Part shown: positions 32,720-44,174 of the stretch, piece after piece
Layout: each line of letters begins with the position of its first letter
Numbering within the stretch: position 1 is the first letter of the stretch
Origin: Ampelocalamus luodianensis
Taxonomy: Eukaryota; Streptophyta; Magnoliopsida; Poales; Poaceae
Length of the DNA: 64,000 bases
Direction of reading: 5' to 3'
Assembly (NCBI GenBank): GCA_036346255.1
Contig: CM070620.1
Coordinates: 32,361,609-32,425,608 of the forward strand
The notes under the pieces: generated by a model
The model's database searches: none
What the model was told of the DNA's origin: nothing
The model's input: the letters and a program-made list of their open reading frames with translations, nothing else
Made by a program: the position numbers and the translations under genes

Positions 32720-33253
32720 ATGATGCATCATCTGCACTTTGCGAAGAGACCCACCTTTCAGGGATACAAATATAAGGTAGGGAACCAGGAGCGGTGGAGA
32801 GTAGAGGTGCTACTCTATGCCAACCCGAGAGACGACACCGCCTTCCACACCTTTAACACACCGATGTTGCGCGACTCGTTCTTCACCAGCATCCTGGAAG
32901 CAACTCGGAGTGCAATCCTCAAGTTTCGATGTCTTTATGATGTTGAGCTTGTAGGTACCAGCTTCCACTACTTCCCTCTCTCCTTTTTGGCCAGCTCCCA
33001 TAGCACCACTCACTCTTCTGCGGATGAGGACTACCCTGGTTTGACTAACCAGGTGGAGATGACCGTGGCCATGGATTACACGTACCAGAATACTCAGGAT
33101 GAGCATCGCACCACTCACTAGAAGCTGCAGGAGGCAGAAGAGGAGATAGCCTTGCTCAAGGCAGGCAACACCGGTTCCTCGGTTCAGGGAGAGACTTTAG
33201 AGTCTGCTCCGAAGAGGCGTCGGACGGGTAACACGAGAGCGTACATCAGCTAG
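32720..33253 (+). pseudogene. Gypsy-1 pre-gag leader frame with coiled-coil tail
   Basis: A frame of about 178 codons between the primer-binding site and gag, same strand. It has a long folded-looking segment (YKYKVGNQERWRVEVLLYANP, then HTFNTPMLRD, a Ser/Ala/Leu helix, and FHYFPLSF), a Ser/Thr/His linker, and a C-terminal heptad-like stretch KLQEAEEEIALLKAG followed by a basic KRRRTG tail. One stop (TAG, 33119-33121) interrupts it where CAG is likely. I recall similar uncharacterised proteins in maize and sorghum annotations; function is unknown. It could be a retrotransposon accessory protein or part of the packaging region. It is not a gag fragment, because gag starts separately at 33610. 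Confidence 0.6.
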
Positions 33254-33609
33254 TTTCGTTTTGTGTCCCGTGGGTCTAGAGCTTAGACCTTTTTCTTCTT
33301 GCACTCAGAGGGGATTGTGAGCTGTCATTTCCTCTTATGGCAGCCACAATCAAACAATAAAGTAAAATAAAATAAAAGTTATTTCAGAAAAGTTATTCTT
33401 TTGTGCTTGTTCTTAGTTCTTGGTGTTGTTTTAAGTCTATCCCCCTTAGTTTCCCCTTCTCCTATCTTTTCTAAGTCTTGGAGTTCTGGCAGATGGTGAC
33501 CACTAGCAGGATAGGAAGTTGAAGTGCTAGTGACCGAGGCAACGGGAATGTCGATCATCAGGACATTCCAATTCCACCACCTCCAGCTGACGGACTTGAC
33601 TGGTGTTAG
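33254..33609. other. Gypsy-1 spacer between leader frame and gag
   Basis: Non-coding, with an A-rich AATAAAGTAAAATAAAATAAAA stretch at 33356-33378 that resembles a polyadenylation region for the leader frame. Nothing else is seen. Confidence 0.45.
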
Positions 33610-34114
33610 ATGATGGCCAACCAGTCCCACGTGATCAACCTGCTTGCCCAATCACTCAACAGCACCCAGAATTTGCAAGCAACAGCACTCATGCACCACC
33701 CCCACCACCTCAAAGAGTCAACTTATCAAAATTCATGAGAATGCGCCCTCACATTTTCTAGCGGCCCCGACCCAATGGATGCTGATGATTGGCTCCAGGC
33801 AATTGCCAAGAAATTGGACATTGCCCAATGCAATGACCGTGAGAGGGTTCGATTTGCCTCTCACCAGCTGAATGGACCACCTTCGGAATGGTGGGACAAC
33901 TTTCACTCATTCCCACGCCGATGCCTAGGCCATCACCTGGAATGTGTTTGTGCGGGCTTTCCGCCGTGCACACATTCCTTCTGGCATGGTGGCCTTGAAG
34001 AAAAAAGAGTTTCGCACATTGTGCCAAGGCAACCACATCGTCAACGAGTACCTTCACAAGTTCAACCAGCTGGCATGTTATGCTCTGGAAGACGTGGTCA
34101 TCGATGAGGCACAG

Positions 34115-37100
34115 TGTAACATCCCAATTTTCTAAGTCTTAAAATCCTTTTTATTAGTTTAGCCATTTGGAAAATTCACCAAGGTTTTATTTGAATTTAA
34201 ATCAAGCTTAATATGGACTTTTTGTGTCAAAACAATTTAATTTGATTAATGTCAACATCAACAATTGCTAAAACTATTTTATTTTGGTTCTATGTGCTTG
34301 GATATATTTTCTAGATTTTTTCTAGAATTTTTTCGAGTTGATTTGCTATTTTCTAATTGCTATTTGCATTTTCTGGTATTTGTAAAATAGAAAATCTATT
34401 TAAAATCTCATAAATCACCTTGGGCTGAATCCCTATCCTTCGGCCCAATTCTTTCTAAAACCCAGCCCATTCCTTCGGCCTTTTCCTCGCGTGCAGCCCG
34501 ACTGCGTTCACTCTCTCTGTCTCGTTGATCAATGGGGCCCGCCCGTCAGGGCGTCGTCCACTTCGCGTCTTCCTCCTCATTGCGCCCGGTCTTCCTCCGA
34601 AGCTTCGTTCAACAAAGGGAAACTAAGCCAAAAAATCTTGCATAACAGCGTTGTTTGATTTTCCTTATCCTCCCGCATCCAAACCCCACCGAATCATATC
34701 CTATATTGGTTTCAATCTCTAAGTTTATCTCGTGACCATCTCGGACTCGTTTTGAAGTCTGCCACCAATACGCCACCTCGGCCTCGCCCACACCCTATAA
34801 AAGAACCCCCGAGGATCACTTCTAAGCCAACACCTCAAACCCCCAAGTCCCCGCATCTCTAGAGCCCTAGCGCCGCCGCATTTGGAGTTTTAGGGTTTTA
34901 GAGCTGAAGCTCATTTCGTTAGATTCCTCCGCCGCCGTGGACGCCTCATCGACGTTGTCTACACAGCTGATTCCACCGTCGCTTGGGCTACCTCGAGAAC
35001 CCCTCCATGTCGCCGGAGTGATTTCCCGACAAAACCAAAGCTTCTTCTCCGCTCAAACTTCGCCGCCAGCCACCTCAATCGTCCTTGTCCACCCGTGAGT
35101 GCACCAATGAGTCTGCATTAGCACCTTTTTCGCAATGGTACCACTCACCACAAGTGAAGCACCGCCGTTCACCGGATGCCATGGGGAACCGAGCGCCGCC
35201 TGCTTTGCTGTCATCAATGTCCTCGCCAGCTCAGCGCATGCACCTACGTGACGCTTGTGTGTCGCCATGTCAGCCGCCATGTGCGTGCCTATGTGTCCAC
35301 CAGATCTGAACCCCAAATCTAAAACCGAATAGACCTAGTCCACCATAGACCGTCTCTATGACATGTGGGTCCCACATATCAACCTTAAAACCTTTTTCTC
35401 CGGTTTTCTTTTATTTTCAAATTCCAGGCTAACGTCAGCTTGCGTCATATTCTGGATTTTTTAGTACAAAAATAATTCAAAAAATCCGGTAAATCCAATT
35501 TTGCTATTTCATTAGGTTTAGATCTTCCAGAAGCCATATCTTCCTCATCCAAATTTCGATTGAGCCCATTCAAATTTCTAAATTCATCTAAATTTGAGCT
35601 CTATCTTCCTAACATTTATATTTAATTTTTGGAGTTTATTTTATCTCTTTTTTGTATTTATTTGCTTTTGTTTACGAGTAGATGTTGCTACTTCGGGAGA
35701 TTTCGAGGAAGAAGGAGTTCCCCAAGACTAAGACCAGTACCAAGATCTATTGCAAGTCAAGTGGTACCTTTGATCATATTGAACCTAGCTTTCCAAATTA
35801 CTTTGATTCAAATTACTGCATTATATTTAAATACTTTGGGATTAGTTATTTATCCAAATTGTTTATATCCACCTTGTCTATTGTTATGTCATGATCTTCT
35901 GTCACCCTAGCTTGGTTAAATTATTACTTGGTATTACTATAGCACCAACGTGGGTTGGTTAGATACGAATAGTTTGCTTAGCCATGCCACGAGTCATCAC
36001 TATCATTTGAGTTGCAAATATAAACTTTACTAAGTGATTATAGAACTTTGTGTAAAACTGTGTGCTATTACTCATTGATGGCATGTGTTGCACTTAACCA
36101 ACAAGGTGAGAAAGGATTTAGACTGAGGCAAGTGGTAAAAACTGTATGATATGGTGGATCTTTGTGGATGGGAATGGTAATCTTCATGGCATAGTTAGAC
36201 ATTGGAAGTCTTACCTTGGTCAATTAAGGACTTAACTTTGTGCACCATTGAACTGAGCCTTACTGTATGATCACATGTCTGGTATGGGACAGGCCTAACT
36301 TAGTAGGTTGTGGAGTCTTGGCATTGACTACTCAAGTGGTAGGTTAGTAATGGGCGAAGGTGTGAACTATTCTGAAAGTCACATCGAGGGACGGTTCGCC
36401 GCTTCTAGGTCCAACGGTGTGTATCGTGCCAAAGCACTATGTTTGGGTTAGTACGACGGTAAAGCATATCGGGAGTGTCAATTGTAGAGATGAAACTTCT
36501 GAAAAGTTTAGTTATAATTAGTTCTTGCTACATTGATTATATCGTGTGGGTAAAGTGTACAACCTCTGCAGAGTGTTAATCAATCTATTCGAATAGCCGC
36601 GTCCACGGTCATGGACATGCTAGGGGATTTCGCACGAGGGGTAGTTTCCATAAAATAAATGGGAAGGGATAGCTGTGTGATTTAATTCATGTGGCTGTGT
36701 GAAATAATTTGATTATGCTTTATGTCCTTTGTGGAAACAACTGTTAAATTATTATTGCTGATTTCTTTTAAATTATGTTTCAATATATTACTGTATTCAA
36801 TTGCAAATGTTGCTTTATTATAAAACAACCACAAAAGCCATTTTATTTGTAATAAGCTATCATCTATAATTGCATTCTATGGTTTGACTTCCGAGTACGA
36901 TTATGTACTCATGCTTGCTACAATCATTCAGTTGAAGTGGAGGAATCATCGCTGCGTTCAAGGAGGAGTATTACGAAAGTGTTGATCATTAGGTCCTCAT
37001 CCCAGTCGGTTGCCTGTGGTGAATCGATGGGTTTCCGCTAAAGTCTATTTGTTCCACTGCTGCTATTTATTTACTGTAAGCCTACGTGGCTTAATAAGTG

Positions 37101-37306
37101 TAAACTCAGCCAAAAGGTAAAAACCATTATTTACTATTTAAATTACTCGTTTATTCTATTAATCATCTTGTGTGGATCGATATTAATCTGTGTTGATACT
37201 GTGTGTGGATCGATATTCATCTGTGTTGATACTATGTGCACTAGTTTGATCCTGGACTAGTGTAATATACACAGAGGGTCTAGAATTGTATTTTTGGGTC
37301 CCGACA
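34115..37306 (+). mobile_element. Solo LTR (sLTR-d) inside Gypsy-1 gag
   Basis: It begins TGTAACATCCCAATTTTC and ends TTGGGTCCCGACA. The flanks CACAG (34110-34114) and CATAG (37307-37311) match at 4 of 5. It is 3192 bp with a TATA box at 34796 and no coding sequence. Its 3' part (ACAACCTCTGCAGAGTGTTAA, GTCATGGACATGCTAGGG, GGTCTAGAATTGTATTT) matches the inverted LTRs of Gypsy-3, so both belong to the same or a sister family. Confidence 0.92.
34796..34802 (+). promoter_or_regulatory. TATA box of sLTR-d
   Basis: CACCCTATAAAAGAACCCCC, about 680 bp from the LTR start; same context as the sLTR-a TATA box. Confidence 0.6.
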
Positions 37307-40300
37307 CATAGCAAGAATGTTTCTTGGAAGGACTCAACGATGATCTCTCTGTCCACCTGATCACTCAAGACTACATCGACTTCCAATAGTTGGTAAACAA
37401 GGCTATCGCTAGGGGTGCAAGCCACCTAGAGATGGAAAACCGCAAGAGGAGGATGACAGCCCCGAAATTCAATTCCGGAGGATTTCCCAATCCTCACCCC
37501 ACTCCTTTCCAACAGCCACATCGTGGCAAGTTCCAGTCTTCTTCATCGTCATCAAGGATGCATGTGCCAATACAACACACCAATAACTCAGGCTTTCGCG
37601 ACACTTCCTCCAAGGGCCAATTTCAGAAGAAAATAACTTCCTCAGCTGCAGGAGTCACTTGCTTCTATTGTAACAAAACAGGGCACTACGCCAACAAGTG
37701 CCCAAAAAAGTAACTACCAGTAGCTCCAGCAAGGCCAAATCAGGGAGTTCCACCCTTTGGCAGTACCCTGACTGCAAGGCCAAAACTCAGTTCGTGAAGG
37801 GACATGTGAATCACATCACATCTGAAGAAGCTCAGACTGCCTCAGATGTGGTCCTTGGTACGTTTCTCGTCAATTTAGTACTAGCATCAGTTTTATTTGA
37901 TTCAGGAACTTCGCATTCTTTTGTGTCAAGTCATTTTGTGGGCAAATGTGGGTTATCTATATCTCCCCTTGTTAACCCTATGAGGATTTATTCCCCCGGT
38001 TCAGAAATGAGAGCTATATCTCATTGCCCAAACCATACTTTGGACATAGCAGGGGTACCTTTCTCAGCTGACATAATAATCCTTGCCTCCCAAGGTTTAG
38101 ATATAATTCTTTGAATGGGTTGGCTAGCCAAGAATCAGGGTTAAATAGACTATGCCAGCCGAGCTATCACTCTCCTCAATGCGCAAAGCATCAAAGTGGA
38201 ATTCAGACCTAAGATTCCTACCGGAGGAAACTCAGTCCTTAACTGTCTTAAGGAAGTAAAACTAGAAGAAATCCCAGTAGTACAAGAATACCCGGATGTA
38301 TTCCCTGAAGATTTACCCGATATGCCACCAGATATGGACATTATGTTCCTAATTGAACTAGTCCCAGTGACTGCTCAAATTTCAAAGAGACCCTACAGAA
38401 TGCCTGCTAACGAGTTAGCAGAATTGAAGAAGCAAATCGAAGAATTGCAAAGCAAAGGTTGTATTCAACCAAGTTCATCACCTTGGGGAGCACTGGTGCT
38501 ATTCATCAAGAAAAATGACAATAGCATCAGGATGTGTGTGGATTACAGATCACTCAATGAGGTCACAATCAAGAACAAGTATCCATTGCCTAGGATCGAT
38601 GACCTCTTTGATCAGCTAAAAGGAGCAAGTGTATTATCTAAGATTGATTTGAGATCTGGCTACCATCAATTGAAAATCAGACCTGATGGCATTCCTAAGA
38701 CTGCTTTCACAACTAGATATGGACTATACGAGTTTACAGTAATGTCATTTGGTGTCACAAATGCACCAACTTATTTCATGAATATGATGAATAAAGTGTT
38801 CATAGAATTCTTGAATAAGTTTATAGTTGTATTTATCGATGACATTCTCATCTACTCCAAAGATAAAGAAGAACATCAACAATCTCAAGGCTCTATTGGA
38901 AAACTTAGAGAACATCAACTCTACACCAAACTCAGCAAGAACGATTTCTGGTTAAGACAAGTGGCTTTCCTTGGCCACATTGTGTCAGCGGTGGAGTTGC
39001 AGTAGATCCTGCTAAAGTTGAATTCGTAATGGATTGGAAGCAACCCAAGTCTGTTACAGAAGTAAGAAGTTGCCTTGGTTTAGCAGGTTACTACCGTAGA
39101 TTCATTGAAGGTTTCTCTAAGACTGCTAGACCCATGACTCAACTGTTAAAGAAGGAAATAAATTTTGAATGGACATAAGCTTGTGAAAAAAGTTTCCAAG
39201 AGCTAAAGCAAAGACTAGTTTCTGCACCGGTGTTGGTTTTGCCTGACATTCACAAGGATTTTGAACTATTCTATGATGCTTCATGTCAAGGACTTGGATG
39301 TGTGTTGATGCAAGAAGGCAAAGTTGTAGCTTACTCATCTCGTTAGTTACAACCTCATGAAGGGAATTACCTGACACATGACTTGGAATTGGCAGCAATT
39401 GTGCACACTTTGAAAATTTGGCGGTGTTATCTCATTGATAATCATTGTGAAATTTTCAAAGATCATAAGAGTTTGAAATATATCTTCACTCAATCAGCCT
39501 GAGGCAGAGAAGATGGTTGGAACTGATAAAGGACTATGACATTGGTATTCACAACCATCCTGGTAAAGCAAATGTAGTTGCAGATGCTTTGAGCAGAAAA
39601 GGTTATTGCAACACGGTATTGGTTCAGGAAAATCAGCCAAGATTGTTTGAAGAGTTGAAATATTTGAATTTAGAAATAGTAAGTCAAGGTTGTGTAAACA
39701 CTCTAGAAGTAAAACTCACAATTCAAGGGCAAATCCAAGAAAATCAGAAAACAAATGAGAATATTAAAGAAATTTAGAAAAACATGAGAAGAGCCAAAAC
39801 CCGAGGATTTTCTGAGGATGAACAAGGTACTGTTTGGTTTAGAAATCGTAGTTGTGTAGCTGATCAAAAAGAAATAAAGCAAATGATATTGCAACAAGCC
39901 CATGAATCTCCTTACTCCATCCATCTTGAGAATACCAAGATGTACCAGGATCTAAAAAAAATATTGATGGGTCAACAAGAAAAGAGAAATTGCTGAGTAT
40001 GTTACACATTGTGGTGTATGTCAAAGAGTTAAGGCAGAACAACAAAGACCCGCAGGGTTGTTGCAACCATTAGCAGTTCCAGAATGGAAATGGGAATAGA
40101 TTGGTATGGACTTTATTACCAAACTTCCTAGGATCCAATCAGGATATGATTCCATTTGGATTATAATTGATCGATTGACTAAAGTAACACATTTCATCCT
40201 AGTTAAAACCAATTACGAAGGTGGAAAACTAGCAGAATTGTACATGGCAAGGATTGTCTGTCTGCATGGGGTTCCAAAACGGGTAGTGTCAGATAGAGGT

Positions 40301-40585
40301 TCACAGTTCACATCAAGGTTTTGGAAAAGCCTACATGAAGCGTTGGGGACAAGACTCAACTTCAGCACTGCTTATAACCCTCAAACAGATGGCCAAACAG
40401 AAAGGGTGAATCAGATTTTAGAAGATATGTTGCAAGCTTGTGCCTTGGATTATGGAACTAGTTGGGACAGGAACCTTTCCTATGCAGAATTTTTGTACAA
40501 TAACAGCTATCTAGTCAACCTTCAAATGTCACTGTTTGAAGCACAATATGGTAGAAAATGTAGAACACATCTTGACGAGGATCAA

Positions 40586-41325
40586 ATAATCCTCAATTAA
40601 TTTGTTTATGTGTAATTGTTATTATAGATAGCAATATCTTCATGATAATCTTAAGTATACCCCTTATCATTTATAAGGGAGAAGCTTAAGATAGCTAGTT
40701 ATAAACCATCCTACGATCATCTTGTATGGACGTAAGATGTTCTATGACTACCTAGTGATCATAAGCCTTTCTACGACTACTTTATAGTCGTAAGCCTTTC
40801 TATGACCAGATCACTTACGACTACCCTATAGTCAACAAAGTCTACAGACATGTGGGCCCAGTTGACTAGGAAATCTTATGCGCTGTGTTTAAGACATAGA
40901 GCAGTTAGCATACACTGTTATCCTCCAGGATAACTGCATGCATTACGCCTCTGTCTCTGACGATAACTGCCAAGTGACATGGGGGTGTCATATCTCTGAC
41001 AATAACTTCAATCAACATGCGCATTACATCAAACGTTGAGGCGCTTTTTGGGCTAGAGTAACTGCCACCCCTTTATGCGTTATATAAGGGCTAAAGTAAG
41101 TGGACATTGGAGCAGATCGGGAGGTGACATTAGGCATTAGTTTTCTTCCTAATTGTAATCAGCATAGTCAACATAGCAACACAGGAGTAGGGTTGTTATT
41201 TTCTCCGGAGAAGGCCTGAACATATCTAAATCCTTGTGTCATTCTCTGCTTGGTTCTAATTCTAGGAGACCCCCAAATATTCATTTTGTAAGATCGATAC
41301 TAGATCATCGACACATCTTCTTTGG
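40586..41325 (+). mobile_element. 0.74-kb LTR-like insertion in Gypsy-1 integrase
   Basis: GATCAA occurs at 40580-40585 and again at 41326-41331. Integrase coding stops matching just before and resumes just after (YGRKCRT... and GEYQFFGTALIIEAE). The insert has a TATA box (TATATAA, 41091) and repeated CTTTCTACGACTAC/GTCGTAAGCC words at 40690-40830. The ends are not TG...CA, so solo LTR is the best but unproven reading. Confidence 0.65.
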
Positions 41326-41766
41326 GATCAAGTAGGGGAATACCAATTCTTTGGCACCGCTTTAATTATAGAGGCTGAAAATAATGTAAAGATGATAAAG
41401 GAACAGTTGAAAGTAGCACAGTCCGGACAAAAAAGTTATGCTGACAACCATCAGAGAGACCGATCCTTGAAACAGGAGACTTTGTCTATCTCAGAGTGAC
41501 TCCACTTAGAGGAGTGAAAAGGTTTCGATTCAAAGGAAAACTTACACCCAGATTTGTTGGACTATACAAGCTATTGGAAAAAAGAGGTGAAGTTGCATAT
41601 CAGCTCGAACTACTGGAATCCCTATCTAGAGTTCATGATGTGTCCATGTGTCTCAGTTGAAGGAATGTCTTTGAGTACCAACAGAACAAACCTCGCTTGA
41701 GAGCATTAATCTGCAGGAAGACCTCACTTATGTGGAGCATCCGATCAAGATTCTTGATGTGGCAGA

Positions 41767-44001
41767 TGTTATACCCTGTTTTCCGAATAGAGAAGAATTT
41801 TAATCGGGAAAAGCTGCTAATGAAAAATCATCAGTTTTTGGGGAGGTTTAGGGAGTTGGGCCTCTGGCCAGGCTATTCAGGATTCTTGGCCAGCCAAGCC
41901 ACTCCCTTGGGCCTAGGCCCATGCGCCCCCCTTGCTCTAACCCTAGCCGGCACCCTCTCCCCCCCTTTGGCCGAACCCCCCCTCCCCTCTCTTTTGGCCG
42001 CCGCCCCCTCCCATCCCCTCTCCCCCCACGTCCCTGCCTCCTTGGAGCCGCCCCTTCCTCCCTAGTGGTTGTTCCCTGCTGTGGTCCCTCCCCATCTCGC
42101 CTACAGAGCTCCCCCGCTGCCGGTTTTCGCGAGGATTCAAGGAGGACAGCAAGTTATTCGGCCAAAGGAGCGGAGGAGGAGGAAGATCATCTTCTCCAAG
42201 GTTCTCCCGCCTACTTCCTGGTTGCTGCAAGGGTAACGAATGCCGATCCTCATCGTTTGATTAGTGGTAGATGTGATTTGGTTCATATTTGATTAGATCG
42301 CATTGCTGCGAGTAGAAAGTTAATTCTGTCCAGAATGTTGCGTGGTCTGTTTCGTGATCTTAGAGGCCGAATTTGAGTTGTCCATCTCCTAGAGTTATGT
42401 AGGTATTGTTCTTATATTTCGGTGGCCGCCAAGAACACTGAATTCCGACGTATGGATCAAAAGTTATAATAGTTTCCGTCTCTGCTGTCCAGAATTCTGA
42501 CGAGAATGAACTGTCAAGTTGCCTTTTAAAATATGAGTGTGTTAATGGAAAATTCAGGGATTTCACCCAACTAGGTTTATTGTAGGACTTGGTCTTAGCT
42601 TTTGATATTGATACAGAACACAAAGTTTGGTTTAGCCAATTAGAAGTTATGGCATTTACCGTGCTGCTGTCCAGAATTTCTGGTAATTCTGACAGGAAGT
42701 GCTTGTTGGTCTTGTGGAGATTGATACATATAGAATTCGAGATTTCCACCAACTAAGTTGTTGAAGATAATTTCATTACCTTTCAAACAAACCTGAGAAC
42801 ACCCCTTTTTGAGTTTTAGAGCAAAATTTATGCTACTTTTACTGCTGCTGTCCGAAAAGGCTTTCTGCTAGAGTGTGGTTTAATTCTAGCAACAGATACA
42901 ATTAAGTGATGGGGTTGGGGTAAGAGTTAGGGGCGATGCGAGTAGTGTCTTGATGACTTGGTTCTTATTGAGTAACTTTGGTGTAGGGGGTGAGGCGCCA
43001 AGGTTAGCGGCTTCTTCGTTGCCTCCCAACGCATCGCAATGCTAAAGGCAAGTACAATGATTTTGTGTTATTTGTAAACACTGGATGCTCAATGATTAGT
43101 ATTTTGTTTTGTTTGATATGTGAGAAGCTTCAATGTTCATGTTCCGTCCATGAGAGTGGAATATCCACGGGAGTGGAGATTATAGTAGACAAGAGGTTCC
43201 GATGATTATGTTCTTTGTGTATGCTCTTTCATATGTGTGGATATGATATTAGTCATTATTCATAAGTTTATTCATGCATCCATGTTCATGTTCCGTCCAC
43301 GGGAGTAGAGCTCCACGGGAGTGGAGTCTAAAGTCCCATCAATTCCAGTATGGGCAAGTGAAGTCCCACCATTCCAATGTGGGCAGTTTTGGACACCCGT
43401 ATGAAACGTTCTTCATACGGTATTTTGGATCCCCGTATTTCGATAAATACGGGCTTAAGTGAACACCGACGGGTGTGTCACTAGCTATACCGGTATAAGC
43501 AGGAGTGCAGTCCAACCAATTCATGGCATCCATGCATTACAGTTCATTCTTTTAGATATTTCTATTGTGCCATGTTCCTTCGTGAAGTATGTTCTTGTAT
43601 TCGTTGTACTTGCTGAGTCCCGGACCCACTCTTGTTTTGTTGTTTTGTTTTAGGTGGCCGTTGATGATGACTCTTTTGGGGGAGTAGACATGTACTAAAC
43701 ACACAACACCATATTCCAGTTTCAATAATAGAACTTGGTTGAATTCCTTCATTTGTTTAGAGATAAACTGTAATAATTGAGGTGACATGTGGATGATGTC
43801 TCCCGTTTGGCTATAGATGTTTATTTTTCTGCTGTGGTACTTGACTTGCATAGGTTCAGTTAATATTTGTGCTTTTATTCCTTTTGAGCGGTTCTCCTTC
43901 CTTTCGTTATAACTTGGATTATTGCTTCAATTCTTATGATTTTGGATGTAAGTTAGATTCTTTAGGTAACATTTTGGCTTCTAGATAGCCAGGGTGTTAC
44001 A
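41767..44001 (+). mobile_element. Solo LTR of the Gypsy-2 family (sLTR-f) in Gypsy-1 pol
   Basis: It begins TGTTATACCCTGTTTTCC and ends GGGTGTTACA, identical in type to the Gypsy-2 LTR ends at 63150 and 46683. The first 850 bases align closely with 63150-64000 and the last 1.34 kb with 45345-46683. The flanks GCAGA (41762-41766) and CTAGA (44002-44006) match at 3 of 5. Gypsy-1 coding (HPIKILDVAD before, SKVIHSYKVH after) is continuous across it. It is 2235 bp with no coding content; the proline-rich frames at 41921-42292 are artefacts of C-rich sequence. Confidence 0.9.
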
Positions 44002-44110
44002 CTAGAATGCATCACCAAGAGCAAAGTCATCCATTCTTATAAAGTGCATTAGAGCAATCACTCAGAAGAACAAGCCACTTGAGAACGAGAAGAAGATTTG
44101 AAAGCTGAGT

Positions 44111-44174
44111 ATCCCCACCTCTTTGCTAGCCAGTCTGAATCTCGGGGTTGAGATTCCCCTTAGTGGGTTAGGTT
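44111..44174 (+). promoter_or_regulatory. Gypsy-1 end of pol and polypurine region before the 3' LTR
   Basis: The last codons of the chromodomain region are followed by a GGGGTTGAGA...AGTGGGTTAGGTT stretch abutting TGTAACATCCC at 44175. The purine tract is weak (interrupted by T), as in many decayed copies. Confidence 0.55.

Larger units (their letters stand above)
33610..37713 (+). pseudogene. Gypsy-1 gag, split by a 3.2-kb solo LTR
   Basis: gag forms the virus-like particle and binds RNA. The first part (33610-34114) has ANQSHVINLLAQSLN, a Pro/Gln-rich linker, a frameshift near 33750, DPMDADDWLQAIAKKLDIA, LNGPPSEWWDNF, another frameshift near 33915, then KEFRTLCQGNHIVNEYLHKF and DVVIDEAQ. 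The second part (37312-37713) resumes QECFLEGLNDDLSVHL, has one stop (37387-37389), a Ser-rich basic region and the zinc knuckle CFYCNKTGHYANKC (37660-37701). The reading joins cleanly when the solo LTR and one duplication copy are ignored. Confidence 0.88.
37714..44110 (+). pseudogene. Gypsy-1 pol: protease, reverse transcriptase, RNase H, integrase, chromodomain
   Basis: The domain order is Gypsy type. The aspartic protease has DSGTSH (37899-37916). Reverse transcriptase (38260-39000) has [18 protein letters not shown], the DYRSLN motif and the catalytic [10 protein letters not shown] (38832 on). RNase H follows (39180-39500) with [13 protein letters not shown] and [17 protein letters not shown]. 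The integrase zinc region is at 39880-40050 (CGVCQRVKAEQQRPAGLLQP); the core has MDFITKLPRIQSGYDSIW (40106), VSDRGSQF (40286) and the glutamate in TDGQTERVNQILED (40388-40430). The integrase tail resumes at about 41332 after an insertion and the chromodomain-like SEEQATWEREED lies at 44060-44098 after a solo LTR. Stops at about 38112, 38141, 39003, 39175, 39345 and 40100 plus frameshifts inactivate it. Confidence 0.9.

Noticed and set aside
41921..42292. Proline-rich frames in the solo LTR of the Gypsy-2 family (also 63203-63677)
   Set aside because: C-rich LTR sequence present in both copies as non-coding; different frames are open in each.
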